Source of the DNA: Candidatus Izemoplasma sp.
GTDB taxonomy: Bacteria; Bacillota_I; Bacilli_A; Izemoplasmatales; Izemoplasmataceae
Assembly (NCBI GenBank): GCA_021736205.1
Contig: JAIPGF010000008.1
Span: forward strand, 1 to 47,568
Length of the DNA stretch: 47,568 bases
Reading direction: 5' to 3'
The notes beneath the pieces are model-generated. The model worked only from the letters and a program-made list of their open reading frames with translations, ran no database searches and was not told the origin of the DNA. Each line of letters starts with the position of its first letter. Position 1 is the first letter of the stretch. Positions 8,444 through 17,778 of this stretch are shown piece by piece. A program made the translations under genes and the position numbers.

Positions 8444-9439
8444 TTATTTATTAAGAATTTGTTCTATTTCTTGCAGTTCATCATCTGTAAAGTCTAAGTT
8501 ATCAAGTACACCAATATTTGACTTTAATTGACTTAATTTTGATACACCCACTAATACACTTGAGATTCCTTTTTGTTTAAGTGTCCAAGCAATAGCGAGT
8601 TGGGCTAGTGTTTGATCTCTTTTATCAGCAATTTCTTTTAAACTAAGTAGTTTTCCTTTTAGTTCTTCTGTTAATTCTTCTTCGTTAAACCACCAAGCTT
8701 TAGGATCTCCCATTCTTGAATCTTTTGGAATATCTTTAAGATATTTCTTTGTTAAAAGACCTTGTTGTAGAATGCTAAATGGAATAATTCCCACACCTTC
8801 TTCAACCATTGCATCAGCTAATCCTTCTTTTTGGATCCAACGATTTAACATACTAAAACTTGGTTGATGTATAAGGAGTTTTACACCATAAGATGCTAAA
8901 ATCTCTTTTGCTTTTCTAGCACGATCTGCAGGATAGCTTGATATTCCAACGTAAAGAGCTTTTCCCATTGTAACCATGTCAGCTAGTGCTTTCATTGTTT
9001 CTTCGAGTGGCGTGTCATTATCAGGGCGATGATGATAGAAAATATCGACATAATCAAGTCCTAGTCTTTCTAGTGATTGATCGATAGATGCCATTAAATA
9101 TTTTCTAGAACCGTGATCTCCATAAGGTCCTTCCCACATACCATATCCAGCTTTAGTTGAAATAATCAGTTGATCCCGGTAAGGAGCAAGTTCTTTCTTA
9201 AGTATTTTACCTAAGTTACTTTCTGCGCTTCCTGCGGGTCTACCATAGTTGTTTGCTAAATCAAAATGTGTAATACCGCTATCAAAAGCTTTCAACACAA
9301 CTTCTTTCATGTCATCAAAAGGTTTTTCATGACCAAAGTTTTGCCAAAATCCCAGTGATAAAAGGGGTAATTTTAATCCGCTGTTTCCAACACGACGATA
9401 AGTCATTTTTTCATATCTTTTTTCGTTTGGTTTGTACAT
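8444..9439 (-). CDS. aldo/keto reductase, YghZ-like (AKR14 type)
   Basis: A 331-residue NADPH-dependent oxidoreductase. The AKR tetrad is visible: Asp60 and Tyr65 in FDLANNYG, Lys96 in ISTKAGYGMWEGPYGD and His in IFYHHRPD (136-137). The motifs YGRPAGSAESNLG, MWEGPYGDHGSRKYL and the later PFSILQQGLLTKKYL are those of the YghZ/L-glyceraldehyde 3-phosphate reductase group, which detoxifies aldehydes such as methylglyoxal. It is alone on the minus strand, with GGAGG four bases before its ATG. An inverted repeat at 9481-9508 overlaps its promoter zone, so it may be repressor controlled. Physiological substrate is not proven. Confidence 0.9.
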   Translation of the reverse strand: MYKPNEKRYEKMTYRRVGNSGLKLPLLSLGFWQNFGHEKPFDDMKEVVLKAFDSGITHFDLANNYGRPAGSAESNLGKILKKELAPYRDQLIISTKAGYGMWEGPYGDHGSRKYLMASIDQSLERLGLDYVDIFYHHRPDNDTPLEETMKALADMVTMGKALYVGISSYPADRARKAKEILASYGVKLLIHQPSFSMLNRWIQKEGLADAMVEEGVGIIPFSILQQGLLTKKYLKDIPKDSRMGDPKAWWFNEEELTEELKGKLLSLKEIADKRDQTLAQLAIAWTLKQKGISSVLVGVSKLSQLKSNIGVLDNLDFTDDELQEIEQILNK

Positions 9440-9772
9440 AATTCCTCCATATATATTTTTTTAAAAACTTCTATTATATCTCAGTTTATAGGGTTCTTAT
9501 TAAACTGACTCATATATAGTTTACCACATTAAGAAATTTTTTTATATTTAAGCGCAAAGAGAATTATAAGATAAATTTCGTTTTTACTCTTATGTGATAG
9601 ACTATCTATAAAAGAAAAATTACCAAAAGAGAACTAAAAATTCTATTTTCTTTATATGTGGTTTTAATGGAATTTTTAATTATTATTCGGTATACTATAA
9701 GTACTTATGAACCTTTAATTTATGTAAGAGTGAGATCTATGAGATCTAATTAATAAGAAAGGACGAACAATT
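9440..9772. promoter_or_regulatory. divergent intergenic region with dyad
   Basis: A 333-base spacer between divergent genes. A TATAAT for the minus-strand reductase lies at 9473-9478. An 8-bp inverted repeat, TCAGTTTA (9481-9488) and TAAACTGA (9501-9508), sits just upstream of that box. A plus-strand TATACT at 9691-9696 probably serves the next gene, whose leader holds GAGATCT twice within 9732-9748. No small gene or RNA was found. Confidence 0.4.
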
Positions 9773-10414
9773 ATGAAGAAATTAGTTATCTTCATTGTGA
9801 TTATTTTTCTAGTTGTATTAATCGGTACAAATGTATTAAAATCGACATTCAACGTAGAAACAGAAAAATCAGCGTTACCTACAACTGTTTATGAATACGA
9901 TGGCGATTTAGTTTTACTAACGCAACAATATTTAATAGAAATTGCAAACCCCACAACTACAGAAGATGATAAATACAGTTTAACAGAACAATTTTTAAAT
10001 GTGATGTTACTGGATTCTATACAAACCAATTTAAATGAAGAGTATAATCCGCTTAGTGATTGCGAGACCGATAGTTGTCAGTATATCGCATCGGATAATA
10101 AAGGATATATTGAATACGCATTTATTGAATTAAATGAAGACAATCAAGCAGTTCTTACTATTAGTCTTGGTCGTAATCAATATCCAGATATTGAAACAGC
10201 TATATATATGATATTTGATGTTGATATTTCCCTTGTAGAAATGTCAATGATACTAACACTTGATCAAATGTATATTAATGAAACAGAAATAAAAAAAGAT
10301 CATTTAGATAGACTATTCAATTACTTAAATAAAAATGATATAGAAGCTATGATAACTGAAGGAACACTTGATTTAGGTGAATATACTTATACAGTGCCTT
10401 TGATAACTGAATAA
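9773..10414 (+). CDS. membrane-anchored extracytoplasmic protein, unknown function
   Basis: A 213-residue protein with one N-terminal hydrophobic helix (residues 4-22, KLVIFIVIIFLVVLIGTNV) lacking a lipobox Cys, and an acidic outside domain. The domain holds a CETDSC pair (CX4C) that could form a disulfide, followed by helix-rich acidic sequence. AAAGGA precedes the ATG and a strong terminator follows, so it is monocistronic. I recognise no family. A signal anchor rather than a cleaved signal is more likely because no cleavage site stands out. Confidence 0.6.
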   Translation: MKKLVIFIVIIFLVVLIGTNVLKSTFNVETEKSALPTTVYEYDGDLVLLTQQYLIEIANPTTTEDDKYSLTEQFLNVMLLDSIQTNLNEEYNPLSDCETDSCQYIASDNKGYIEYAFIELNEDNQAVLTISLGRNQYPDIETAIYMIFDVDISLVEMSMILTLDQMYINETEIKKDHLDRLFNYLNKNDIEAMITEGTLDLGEYTYTVPLITE

Positions 10415-10425
10415 TGATAAAAATT

Positions 10426-10462
10426 AAAAGAAATTATTCTAAACTATAGAATAATTTCTTTT
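10426..10462 (+). terminator. bidirectional intrinsic terminator
   Basis: A perfect 15-bp stem (10426-10440 with 10448-10462), a 7-base loop and a T-run, between two convergent genes. Confidence 0.9.
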
Positions 10463-10467
10463 TTAAG

Positions 10468-11862
10468 TTAAGTTCCACAATAGGTGACGTAGTGTTCATC
10501 ATCTGGATTTGATTTAGTGAACATAGGATTGATTGATAATTTGTAGGCATACGGATTTTTTAAAACATCTAAAAATTCATCAAATAACCTGTAATCATTA
10601 TCAAACGCCGCATTATTTAAGGCCTGTTCGACGATACGATTTCTTGGATGAATTCTCGGATTATGTTGTTTCATTAACGTTTCCTTATTTATTTTTTCGT
10701 TGTCTAATGTTTTAGTCCATTTTTGGTGCCATTGAGCAAACGCCTCTATTGTTAATAAATCTGAGAGATTATCTGTTGTCAATTTAACAAACGTGTTTGT
10801 ATAATCTAGTGCGTTTTTCTTCATGATAGCTAAAAGGGTATCAACTAATTTTCTTCTTTGTGAAGAAAATCCGAGTTTTTGGCTCATTAGCTGGTAGTAA
10901 TAATTATAATAGGTATCCTCAAAGCTATTTAATATTGAATTTGCTTTTTCGATTGCTTTTTGCTTATTTTGATTGAAAAGAGGATATAATACTTCTGCTA
11001 GACGGGCTAAATTCCATGAGGTTATGGTTGGTTGATTACCGTAATTATAACGTCCTGTTTGATCAATCGAACTATAGACTGTATCAAGATCATATTTCTC
11101 AATAAAAGCACAAGGACCAAAATCGATGGCTTCTCCTGATATTAAAACATTATCGGTGTTTAACACACCATGGATAAAACCTACACTTTGCCACTTAGCA
11201 ATCAGTTTAGCTTGAGCGTTAACAACAGTTTGAAAAAATGCAATATAATTATCCTTTAATTTGGGATAAAGTGTTTCAATTGTGTAATCGGCTAATTCTT
11301 TCACAAGATCATCATCACCCATTACTTTAGCATATTGAAAAGTTCCGACACGAATATGAGATTTTGCAACTCTCGAAGATATTGCACCTTTATGGACTTT
11401 TTTTCTTAGAACATCTTCATTGGTTTTAATGATTGATAATGTTCTAGTTGTTGGGACATTTAAATGAAACAATGCTTCACTAATCAAGTATTCTCTCAAC
11501 ATAGAATAAAGTGTTGCTTTACCATCGCCTTGTCTAGAATAGGGTGTTTTACCTGATCCTTTTAATTGTATTTCATAATGTATATTATTATTTTTAAATT
11601 CTCCAACATTTAAAGCTCTTCCGTCCCCTAAGATTGTAAAATGACCAAATTGATGGCCTGCGTATCCTTGTGCAAAATAAAGATGCTCTTTTAGAGATCC
11701 AGATAATAAGTTCTGGCCTTTAATACTATTTAATTTGGTAATATTTAATTGTTTAGCAAGATCTTGATTAAAGTATATTAACTCAGTGTTTTCATATGTT
11801 TTGGGTGTTATAAGTGAAAATAATTTAGGGTCTAATTTAACGTAGTTATGTTCTTGTATCAT
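10468..11862 (-). CDS. selO: SelO-type protein adenylyltransferase (YdiU/UPF0061)
   Basis: A 464-residue member of the SelO pseudokinase-fold family, which moves AMP from ATP to Ser, Thr or Tyr of target proteins and is linked to redox stress. Signature pieces in order: YAGHQFGHFTILGDGRA, IQLKGSGKTPYSRQGDGKA, REYLISEA, then FIHGVLNTDNVLISGEAIDFGPCAF with the metal-binding Asn/Asp positions, and IDQTGRYNYGNQP. It ends VTYCGT, so the C-terminal residue that is selenocysteine in some homologues is Cys here. AGGTGG lies four bases before the ATG. The gene stands alone on the minus strand. E. coli SelO is somewhat longer, about 478 residues. Confidence 0.93.
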   Translation of the reverse strand: MIQEHNYVKLDPKLFSLITPKTYENTELIYFNQDLAKQLNITKLNSIKGQNLLSGSLKEHLYFAQGYAGHQFGHFTILGDGRALNVGEFKNNNIHYEIQLKGSGKTPYSRQGDGKATLYSMLREYLISEALFHLNVPTTRTLSIIKTNEDVLRKKVHKGAISSRVAKSHIRVGTFQYAKVMGDDDLVKELADYTIETLYPKLKDNYIAFFQTVVNAQAKLIAKWQSVGFIHGVLNTDNVLISGEAIDFGPCAFIEKYDLDTVYSSIDQTGRYNYGNQPTITSWNLARLAEVLYPLFNQNKQKAIEKANSILNSFEDTYYNYYYQLMSQKLGFSSQRRKLVDTLLAIMKKNALDYTNTFVKLTTDNLSDLLTIEAFAQWHQKWTKTLDNEKINKETLMKQHNPRIHPRNRIVEQALNNAAFDNDYRLFDEFLDVLKNPYAYKLSINPMFTKSNPDDEHYVTYCGT

Positions 11863-11979
11863 TTTACCACCTCATTAATATGATAAAGAGTAATGACTTT
11901 AAAAGACACTCTAATGCATATTTTATCTACTACTAGTAAAAAGTCTTTTTCCATTAGACAGTGGTTACTAAAGAATGTG

Positions 11980-11988
11980 TGATATAAT
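11980..11988 (+). promoter_or_regulatory. extended -10 promoter of small lipoprotein
   Basis: TGA-TATAAT at 11980-11988, inside the string TGTGTGATATAAT; no convincing -35. Confidence 0.45.
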
Positions 11989-12030
11989 TGAAGATGAAGA
12001 AACTTTAATTTTTGAAAGAAGGTGAGTCGG

Positions 12031-12420
12031 ATGAAGGTTAGTTTTAAAATTGGTGTAATATTACTTAGCTTATTATTAGTTAGTTGTGTGTCATTCAGTA
12101 CTATACTAGATAATTTTGAAGCCGAAGGATACACTTATTCAACTGATAGTAGTGATTGGATTGGTAATGTACTTACACGGTTTGATGAGGAAAACTTAGA
12201 TGTTCAATCCCATGTATTTTATAGTGGAATTGATGTCGCAATTGTTCTTGAGTTTAATAGTTCAAGTGAGTTAAAAGATCAGATGGACACAAATGAAGAT
12301 TTACAAGAATTGATTGATAATTTAGAAGAACGGAAATTAATTCGTGGTAACTTTCTACTAATTCCTATGAGTTTTAGCTCTGACACGAAAGAATCTATGA
12401 TAGAAATATTTAATCGATAA
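12031..12420 (+). CDS. small lipoprotein, unknown function
   Basis: A 129-residue protein with a lipoprotein signal peptide: basic start (MKVSFK), hydrophobic stretch and lipobox LLVSC with the lipidated Cys at 19. The mature part is acidic, with DSSDWIGNVLTRFDEENLDV and a C-terminal alpha/beta-looking segment. AAGGTGAG upstream favours the ATG at 12031 over an in-frame GTG at 12022. Under lipid anchoring it would sit on the outer face of the membrane. No family recognised; about sixty bases with no clear terminator separate it from the copper ATPase, so read-through is possible. Confidence 0.65.
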   Translation: MKVSFKIGVILLSLLLVSCVSFSTILDNFEAEGYTYSTDSSDWIGNVLTRFDEENLDVQSHVFYSGIDVAIVLEFNSSSELKDQMDTNEDLQELIDNLEERKLIRGNFLLIPMSFSSDTKESMIEIFNR

Positions 12421-12513
12421 TACTAACTTTTTAAACAAACGGTTTTAACCCTTTTTAAAATGTCTAAAAATACATAAGTTATGGTAGTGATACTAAAGAA
12501 AGGTGGCACTATT

Positions 12514-14502
12514 TTGGAGAAAAAAACAAATGATATCAAACAAAAAAATAATCATCATCGAATGATGATTAGGGATTTTAAGATTCGATTTTTTATAACA
12601 CTTGTATTAACTATCCCTATTATGCTCTTATCAACGACAGTACAATCGTGGTTAGGAATAAGAATTGAATTTGTCGGCCGAGACTGGATAGTCTTTGTCT
12701 TAGCATCTATTGTATTCTTTTATGGTGGATGGCCGTTTTTAAAAGGATCTATAACTGAATTCACCTCTAAACAAATTGGTATGATGACCTTAATTGCACT
12801 TGCAATTGTTGTAGCATACACGTATAGTAGTGCAACAATTTTTGGACTTGAAGGCGCTGGATTTTTTTGGGAATTAGCAACACTTATTTTGATTATGTTA
12901 CTTGGGCATTGGATTGAAATGCGTTCTGTTTTAAATGCTTCTAGTGCGTTAGAAGAACTTGCGAAGCTTATTCCAGATGAAGCGACTAAAATAGAGGGCG
13001 ATGATACAAAAACTGTCCAAGTATCAACCCTTAAAAAAGAAGATGTTGTTTTAATTAAACCGGGTGAAAAAATACCGATGGATGGTAAAATTGTAAAAGG
13101 TTCAACAACTATTGATGAAGCAGTTATAACGGGTGAGTCTAAACCAGTTTCAAAAGAATCTGGGGATGAGGTATATGCTGGTTCTATCAACGGAGATCAA
13201 AGTATAGAAGTTGAAATTACCCATTCACAAGAAGATTCATACATCTCTAATGTTATTAAAATGGTCCAAGAAGCTCAAGAAATGAAATCTAAGACGCAAA
13301 ACTTAACTGATGTTGCTGCATTTTGGCTTACAATAGTTGCGATTAGTACGGGTGTAATTACCTTTACTGTTTGGTACATTCTTAGACAAGATATTGCTTT
13401 TGCAATAACACGAATGGCAACAGTTATGGTTATTACTTGTCCACATGCTTTAGGACTGGCTATTCCGTTAGTTGTTGCAAACTCAACTACTTTATCAGCT
13501 AAAAATGGACTACTTATTCGTAATCGTACAGCATTTGAACGTGCACGTAATATTGATATGATGGTGTTTGATAAAACAGGAACATTAACAACAGGTGTTT
13601 TTGCTGTTCAGAATGTAGAAGTATGTACCAAAGAAGATAAAGAAAAACTTATATCGTACGCAGCCTCGTTAGAAAATCAGTCAGAGCATCCCATTGGGAA
13701 AGCAATTGTTGAATATGCAAAAGAGCAAAATATAGAGTTGATTGAAGCGAATGATGTAACTGCAATGAAAGGTGAAGGCGTAAAAGGAACAGTCGATAAC
13801 AAAGAAATGTTATTGGTAAGTAAGAAGTATATCGATGAGAATAACATAGAGAGTACTTGTGAAAAGTCTTCAAACGAAGACATAGAAACGGAGGTTTATG
13901 GTATCATTTCTGGTGAGGTTGTTATAAGAATTGCCTTGTCTGATGCTATTCGTGAAGAGTCATACGATGCGATTGCTAATCTGCAAAAGCAAGGAATCAA
14001 ATGTTGGATGATATCAGGTGATAATGAAAAAACTGTCGCCTCTGTAGCAAAAAAACTTGGTTTAGATGGCTATGATGCAGAAGTAAAACCTGATCAAAAA
14101 CAACAGATGATAAAAGATTTACAAGAAGAATATGACATGGTCGCAATGACAGGGGATGGGGTTAATGATGCTCCGGCTTTAACACAAGCAGACATTGGTA
14201 TAGCTATTGGATCTGGAACAGATGTTGCAGTAGAAAGTGGCGACATTATTGTGACAGACAGTGATCCAAGTGATATTGTAGAATTGACCTATTTTGCTAA
14301 AAAAACATATCAAAAAATGATACAAAACCTTGTTTGGGCAACTGGCTATAATGTGATTGCTATTCCACTAGCAGCTGGGGTATTATATGGTGTTGGTATT
14401 ATGATTTCTCCAGCTTTAGGTGCAGTTTTAATGTCTTTAAGTACTGTTATCGTTGCCATTAATGCAAAACTCTTATCATTTGATAAACCTGACAAAAAAT
14501 AA
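12514..14502 (+). CDS. copB: P1B-type copper/silver ATPase, CopB-like
   Basis: A 662-residue heavy-metal pump. Numbering from the TTG start: TGES actuator loop at 206-209, metal-binding CPH motif at 309-311 in VITCPHALGLAIP, phosphorylation motif DKTGTLT from 353, an SEHPIG nucleotide site near 395, and MTGDGVNDAPAL near 545. CPH rather than CPC marks the CopB subgroup that exports copper or silver. The N-terminus is short and lacks a CXXC metal domain but has a small His-containing stretch (NNHHRMM). AAAGGTGG seven bases before TTG 12514 supports this start over an in-frame ATG at 12481. No copper regulator or chaperone is adjacent. Confidence 0.9.
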   Translation: MEKKTNDIKQKNNHHRMMIRDFKIRFFITLVLTIPIMLLSTTVQSWLGIRIEFVGRDWIVFVLASIVFFYGGWPFLKGSITEFTSKQIGMMTLIALAIVVAYTYSSATIFGLEGAGFFWELATLILIMLLGHWIEMRSVLNASSALEELAKLIPDEATKIEGDDTKTVQVSTLKKEDVVLIKPGEKIPMDGKIVKGSTTIDEAVITGESKPVSKESGDEVYAGSINGDQSIEVEITHSQEDSYISNVIKMVQEAQEMKSKTQNLTDVAAFWLTIVAISTGVITFTVWYILRQDIAFAITRMATVMVITCPHALGLAIPLVVANSTTLSAKNGLLIRNRTAFERARNIDMMVFDKTGTLTTGVFAVQNVEVCTKEDKEKLISYAASLENQSEHPIGKAIVEYAKEQNIELIEANDVTAMKGEGVKGTVDNKEMLLVSKKYIDENNIESTCEKSSNEDIETEVYGIISGEVVIRIALSDAIREESYDAIANLQKQGIKCWMISGDNEKTVASVAKKLGLDGYDAEVKPDQKQQMIKDLQEEYDMVAMTGDGVNDAPALTQADIGIAIGSGTDVAVESGDIIVTDSDPSDIVELTYFAKKTYQKMIQNLVWATGYNVIAIPLAAGVLYGVGIMISPALGAVLMSLSTVIVAINAKLLSFDKPDKK

Positions 14503-14518
14503 AAAATATATTAAAAAC

Positions 14519-14555
14519 AAAACACCATCTATCATTTTAAATAGATGGTGTTTTT
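14519..14555 (+). terminator. intrinsic terminator after copB
   Basis: Arms 14519-14532 and 14541-14555 pair over 14 bp and are followed by a T-run. Confidence 0.85.
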
Positions 14556-14589
14556 ATTATTGAATTAGGTTGTGTTAAATTACAATGTG

Positions 14590-14598
14590 TGATATAGT
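14590..14598 (+). promoter_or_regulatory. extended -10 promoter of flavoprotein gene
   Basis: TGA-TATAGT at 14590-14598, in nearly the same string context (AATGTGTGATATA) as the promoter at 11980. Confidence 0.45.
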
Positions 14599-14648
14599 AA
14601 TAATTAAAGTTTGAATATCAAAATATTAGAGAAGAAAGAGGTCCAAAA

Positions 14649-15725
14649 ATGAAGAAATTAATTATTGGAAATACACACATAGATCTACCCATCATACAAG
14701 GTGGAATGGGCGTAGGAATATCGTTATCAAATTTAGCTTCTGCAGTCGCTAACGAAGGTGGAATTGGGGTTATTTCAGCAGCCGGTGTTGGGTTGTTTTA
14801 TAAAGAATCAAATGATTATGCTAAAAATAATCGTTTTGGATTACGCCAGGAAATAAGAAAAACCAGAGCGTTAACCAATGGAAAAATTGGGGTTAATATT
14901 ATGGTTGCCTTTACAAATTATAGCGATTTAGTTCAAGTAGCTATTGAAGAAGAAGTCGACTTTATCTTCGTTGGTGCTGGCTTACCACTGGATTTACCTA
15001 AGTACTTAAAAGAAGACTCAAAAACAAAATTAGTTCCAATTATCTCATCTGGAAGAGCAGCCAAAATAATTATTAAAAAATGGCAAAAGAATTTTAATTA
15101 TTTACCCGATGCGTTTATTGTTGAAGGTCCACTTGCTGGGGGTCATTTAGGGTTTAAAAAAGGAACAATGGATGATGATGCATCTAAACTAGAAAACTTG
15201 TTAGTGGATGTGTTAAATACCATCGCACCGATTGAGCAAAAATATGATGAAAAAATCCCCCTCATTGCTGCAGGTGGAATTTATACAGGAGAAGATATAT
15301 ATCGCTTTATTAATAAAGGTGCATCAGCCGTTCAGATGGGAACACGGTTTGTTGCAACACATGAATGTGATGCAAGCAATACCTTTAAACAATCATATAT
15401 TGATTCTAATGAGAAAGACATGGTTTATATTGAGAGTCCTGTGGGACTACCAGGAAGAGCAATTTATAACCCCTTCTTAGAAGATGTTGAAAAGGGCTTA
15501 AAACATCCGTTTAATTGTCCATATAACTGTATTCATACTTGTCCCAAAGAAGAAGCCCCATATTGTATTATTTTAGCATTATTTAATGCGAAAATAGGAA
15601 AACTAAAAAATGGCTTTGCATTCGCAGGGAAAAATGCGCATAGAATTAAAAAGATTTTATCTGTTAAAGAATTAATTCATGAATTAATTCAAGGGTATAA
15701 ACAAGCAGAATTAAACTTTGCATAA
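14649..15725 (+). CDS. nitronate monooxygenase / FabK-like FMN enzyme
   Basis: A 358-residue TIM-barrel flavoprotein of the 2-nitropropane dioxygenase group, which includes nitronate monooxygenases and the enoyl-ACP reductase FabK. Visible marks are LPIIQGGMGVGISLSNLA at the N-terminus, GVNIMVAF, IVEGPLAGGHLGF with the family His, IAAGGIYTGEDI and a phosphate-binding AVQMGTRFVATHECDAS. A C-terminal Cys-rich piece, NCPYNCIHTCPKEEAPYC, is found in a clostridial subgroup of this family; whether it binds metal is unknown. The weak AGAGG site precedes the ATG. It is flanked by terminators, so it is transcribed alone. The reaction cannot be fixed from sequence. Confidence 0.8.
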   Translation: MKKLIIGNTHIDLPIIQGGMGVGISLSNLASAVANEGGIGVISAAGVGLFYKESNDYAKNNRFGLRQEIRKTRALTNGKIGVNIMVAFTNYSDLVQVAIEEEVDFIFVGAGLPLDLPKYLKEDSKTKLVPIISSGRAAKIIIKKWQKNFNYLPDAFIVEGPLAGGHLGFKKGTMDDDASKLENLLVDVLNTIAPIEQKYDEKIPLIAAGGIYTGEDIYRFINKGASAVQMGTRFVATHECDASNTFKQSYIDSNEKDMVYIESPVGLPGRAIYNPFLEDVEKGLKHPFNCPYNCIHTCPKEEAPYCIILALFNAKIGKLKNGFAFAGKNAHRIKKILSVKELIHELIQGYKQAELNFA

Positions 15726-15778
15726 CTATTTTCATTTCTTCTAATTGTCTATAGATAGGTGGTTTTTATTAAAATAAG

Positions 15779-15803
15779 CAATCCAAATTTTGGATTGTTT
15801 TTG
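15779..15803 (+). terminator. intrinsic terminator after flavoprotein gene
   Basis: A short stem CAATCCA/TGGATTG (15779-15785 with 15791-15797), loop of five, then TTTTTG. Confidence 0.7.
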
Positions 15804-15936
15804 TTTTACTTATCCGCTATAAAGGGGGAATAGTATACTTTTACTCGTAGTTATTGTATACTAGATATAGAGTAAGAAGTCTTAATTATTAATAAGTCAA
15901 ACTAATTTTAGTAGTTATTTTTCGGGGGAAGTTCTA

Positions 15937-17712
15937 ATGAAAATTAAAGCATTTTTTTCTAAGCGATTTAACTTGTTTGTTTTGGTTACATTAATTTTTG
16001 TTGTATTGGCAAGTATTCTAACATTTTTAATTCCGACCTATTTGTTTGAATCACGTATGAATGAAGTGGAAAATCGTCTTTATTATTTAGTTGATAACTA
16101 TGAATCTATTGACAAAGTTACAGGTTCAGAACATCTGTACGTTTATAAGGACGGAACAAGTAGAATGGTAACAGACGTTGGGATCTTAGAAGATATCGAT
16201 TCGGAAATAGAAGGTCATCTAATTCATTGGAGTGAAGAACAAACAATTGATGAACAATTTTATGAAGATGATTTTCAAAACAAGAAATTTGTGTATTATA
16301 TTAGGGTAGTTGATGACCAACATTACGTCGTAGCATACTTAAATACAGTTGAAACGCACAACTTTATTAATTCATTCAAACTTTATTCGTTAGTGTTTGT
16401 TGGAATAATGTATCTTATTACAATAGGCTTCACTTTGACATATTTTAGCAAGCGACTTATACAACAATATTCTTTATTAGACCCAATCACATCAATTAAT
16501 ACAAAAACTGCATTTGTAAATCGATTTTTAAAAAAGGATATATCTAATTATCATGTGAGTTATCATAATATCTATAATACCCAAGATATTATTGGGGCAT
16601 GTGGGATCAAATTTTCCGACATGATTATAAAATCAATTGGTGAAAAACTTAAAAATACATTTAAAAATGAACAACTTTATACGTTATCTGACAATGAATT
16701 TTTAGTGTTATCGGAAAATAAACTGGATGTTCATGATTTATTTCATAAAAGTATAAACACCAATACTGAATCAGATATAATCCCATATGAATTTAAAGTT
16801 AAGTCTATTTTAGTGCATCCGCAATTACTGAAGCAAATGGATGAAAAAACGTTAGTATCTAGATTGAAATATACCTATTCCTTAATTAGAAACACACCAA
16901 TTGAAAAAACAGTTCTTGATACCAAAGTCCTAGAACAAATAAATGAAGAAATCCACTATCAATCAAGACTTCAAGAAGCAATTGACGAAGAAGCATTAGT
17001 TAATTTTTATCAGATAAAAGTGAATCCAAAGACAAATAAAGTTATTGGAGCAGAAGCATTATCAAGATGGTTAGAAGAAGAACAAGTTGTTTCTCCTGCA
17101 AAATATATTCCATTAGCTGAAGCTAACGGACTAATCATTGAGATTGATTTGATAGGGCTTAAAAATGCGTGCGAAGCTATTGTAAAACTCGAACAAACAA
17201 TGACTTTACCTGATGAGTTCCGGATTTCTGTAAACTTTTCTCCATTGACATTAAAAAATATTACAATCAAAAGAATCAAAAAAATACTGTCTGAAACAAA
17301 CTGCATACCTTCCTCTATAAGTATCGAAGTGACTGAGAGTATCACATTAGAATTTGATACAGTAGAAAATATTTTGAATGAGATTACTAATCTTGGCATA
17401 ACATTAGAAATAGATGATTTTAGTGCTGGTAATTCATCTTTTACTATATTACCGTTAATAAAAGCATCCGTTGTAAAACTTGATATGGCTATATTACCTT
17501 TAGATGAAAAATCAGAAAAAGAAAATCTTATTTATGAGTCTTTGATAGATATTTCTAACAAATTAAATTACGATATTATTAGTGAAGGTGTAGAAACTCA
17601 AAACCAAGTTGATTATTTAACTAAATTAAAGATTTCTGCTATTCAAGGCTATTTTTATTCAAAACCAGTACCGTTCGACAAACTTATACAAGTTTTAAAA
17701 AAATATAATTAA
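15937..17712 (+). CDS. membrane EAL-domain c-di-GMP phosphodiesterase with degenerate GGDEF
   Basis: A 591-residue sensor-type protein: membrane helix 12-34, outside sensor domain 35-148, second helix about 150-168, a GGDEF-like domain about 175-300 and an EAL domain about 345-588. The GGDEF site reads SDNEF, so cyclase activity is very unlikely. The EAL domain keeps the key residues: GAEALSRW, SVNFS, EVTES, EIDDFSAGNSS with both Asp, VKLD, SEGVET and QGY, so it should hydrolyse c-di-GMP to pGpG. The decayed GGDEF may bind GTP and act as a regulator, as in known GGDEF-EAL hybrids. GGGGGAAG precedes the ATG. It stands alone after a terminator. Confidence 0.88.
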   Translation: MKIKAFFSKRFNLFVLVTLIFVVLASILTFLIPTYLFESRMNEVENRLYYLVDNYESIDKVTGSEHLYVYKDGTSRMVTDVGILEDIDSEIEGHLIHWSEEQTIDEQFYEDDFQNKKFVYYIRVVDDQHYVVAYLNTVETHNFINSFKLYSLVFVGIMYLITIGFTLTYFSKRLIQQYSLLDPITSINTKTAFVNRFLKKDISNYHVSYHNIYNTQDIIGACGIKFSDMIIKSIGEKLKNTFKNEQLYTLSDNEFLVLSENKLDVHDLFHKSINTNTESDIIPYEFKVKSILVHPQLLKQMDEKTLVSRLKYTYSLIRNTPIEKTVLDTKVLEQINEEIHYQSRLQEAIDEEALVNFYQIKVNPKTNKVIGAEALSRWLEEEQVVSPAKYIPLAEANGLIIEIDLIGLKNACEAIVKLEQTMTLPDEFRISVNFSPLTLKNITIKRIKKILSETNCIPSSISIEVTESITLEFDTVENILNEITNLGITLEIDDFSAGNSSFTILPLIKASVVKLDMAILPLDEKSEKENLIYESLIDISNKLNYDIISEGVETQNQVDYLTKLKISAIQGYFYSKPVPFDKLIQVLKKYN

Positions 17713-17778
17713 GGTATTAACGTTATACAAACGAGTTCATAACGGTAAAAATAAATCATCTAATTGAAGGAGTTTCAT

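Noticed and set aside
10468-10485. Selenocysteine in SelO
   Set aside because: The frame ends VTYCGT with a normal Cys codon and stop; no UGA or SECIS-like element needed.
11859-12134. Minus-strand open frame next to selO
   Set aside because: Overlaps the lipoprotein gene and its promoter; no ribosome site and no recognisable protein.
12421-12513. Terminator between lipoprotein and copB
   Set aside because: No stem with T-run could be drawn; read-through remains possible.
14649-15725. Calling this gene fabK outright
   Set aside because: The Cys-rich C-terminus and lone context do not separate FabK from nitronate monooxygenases.
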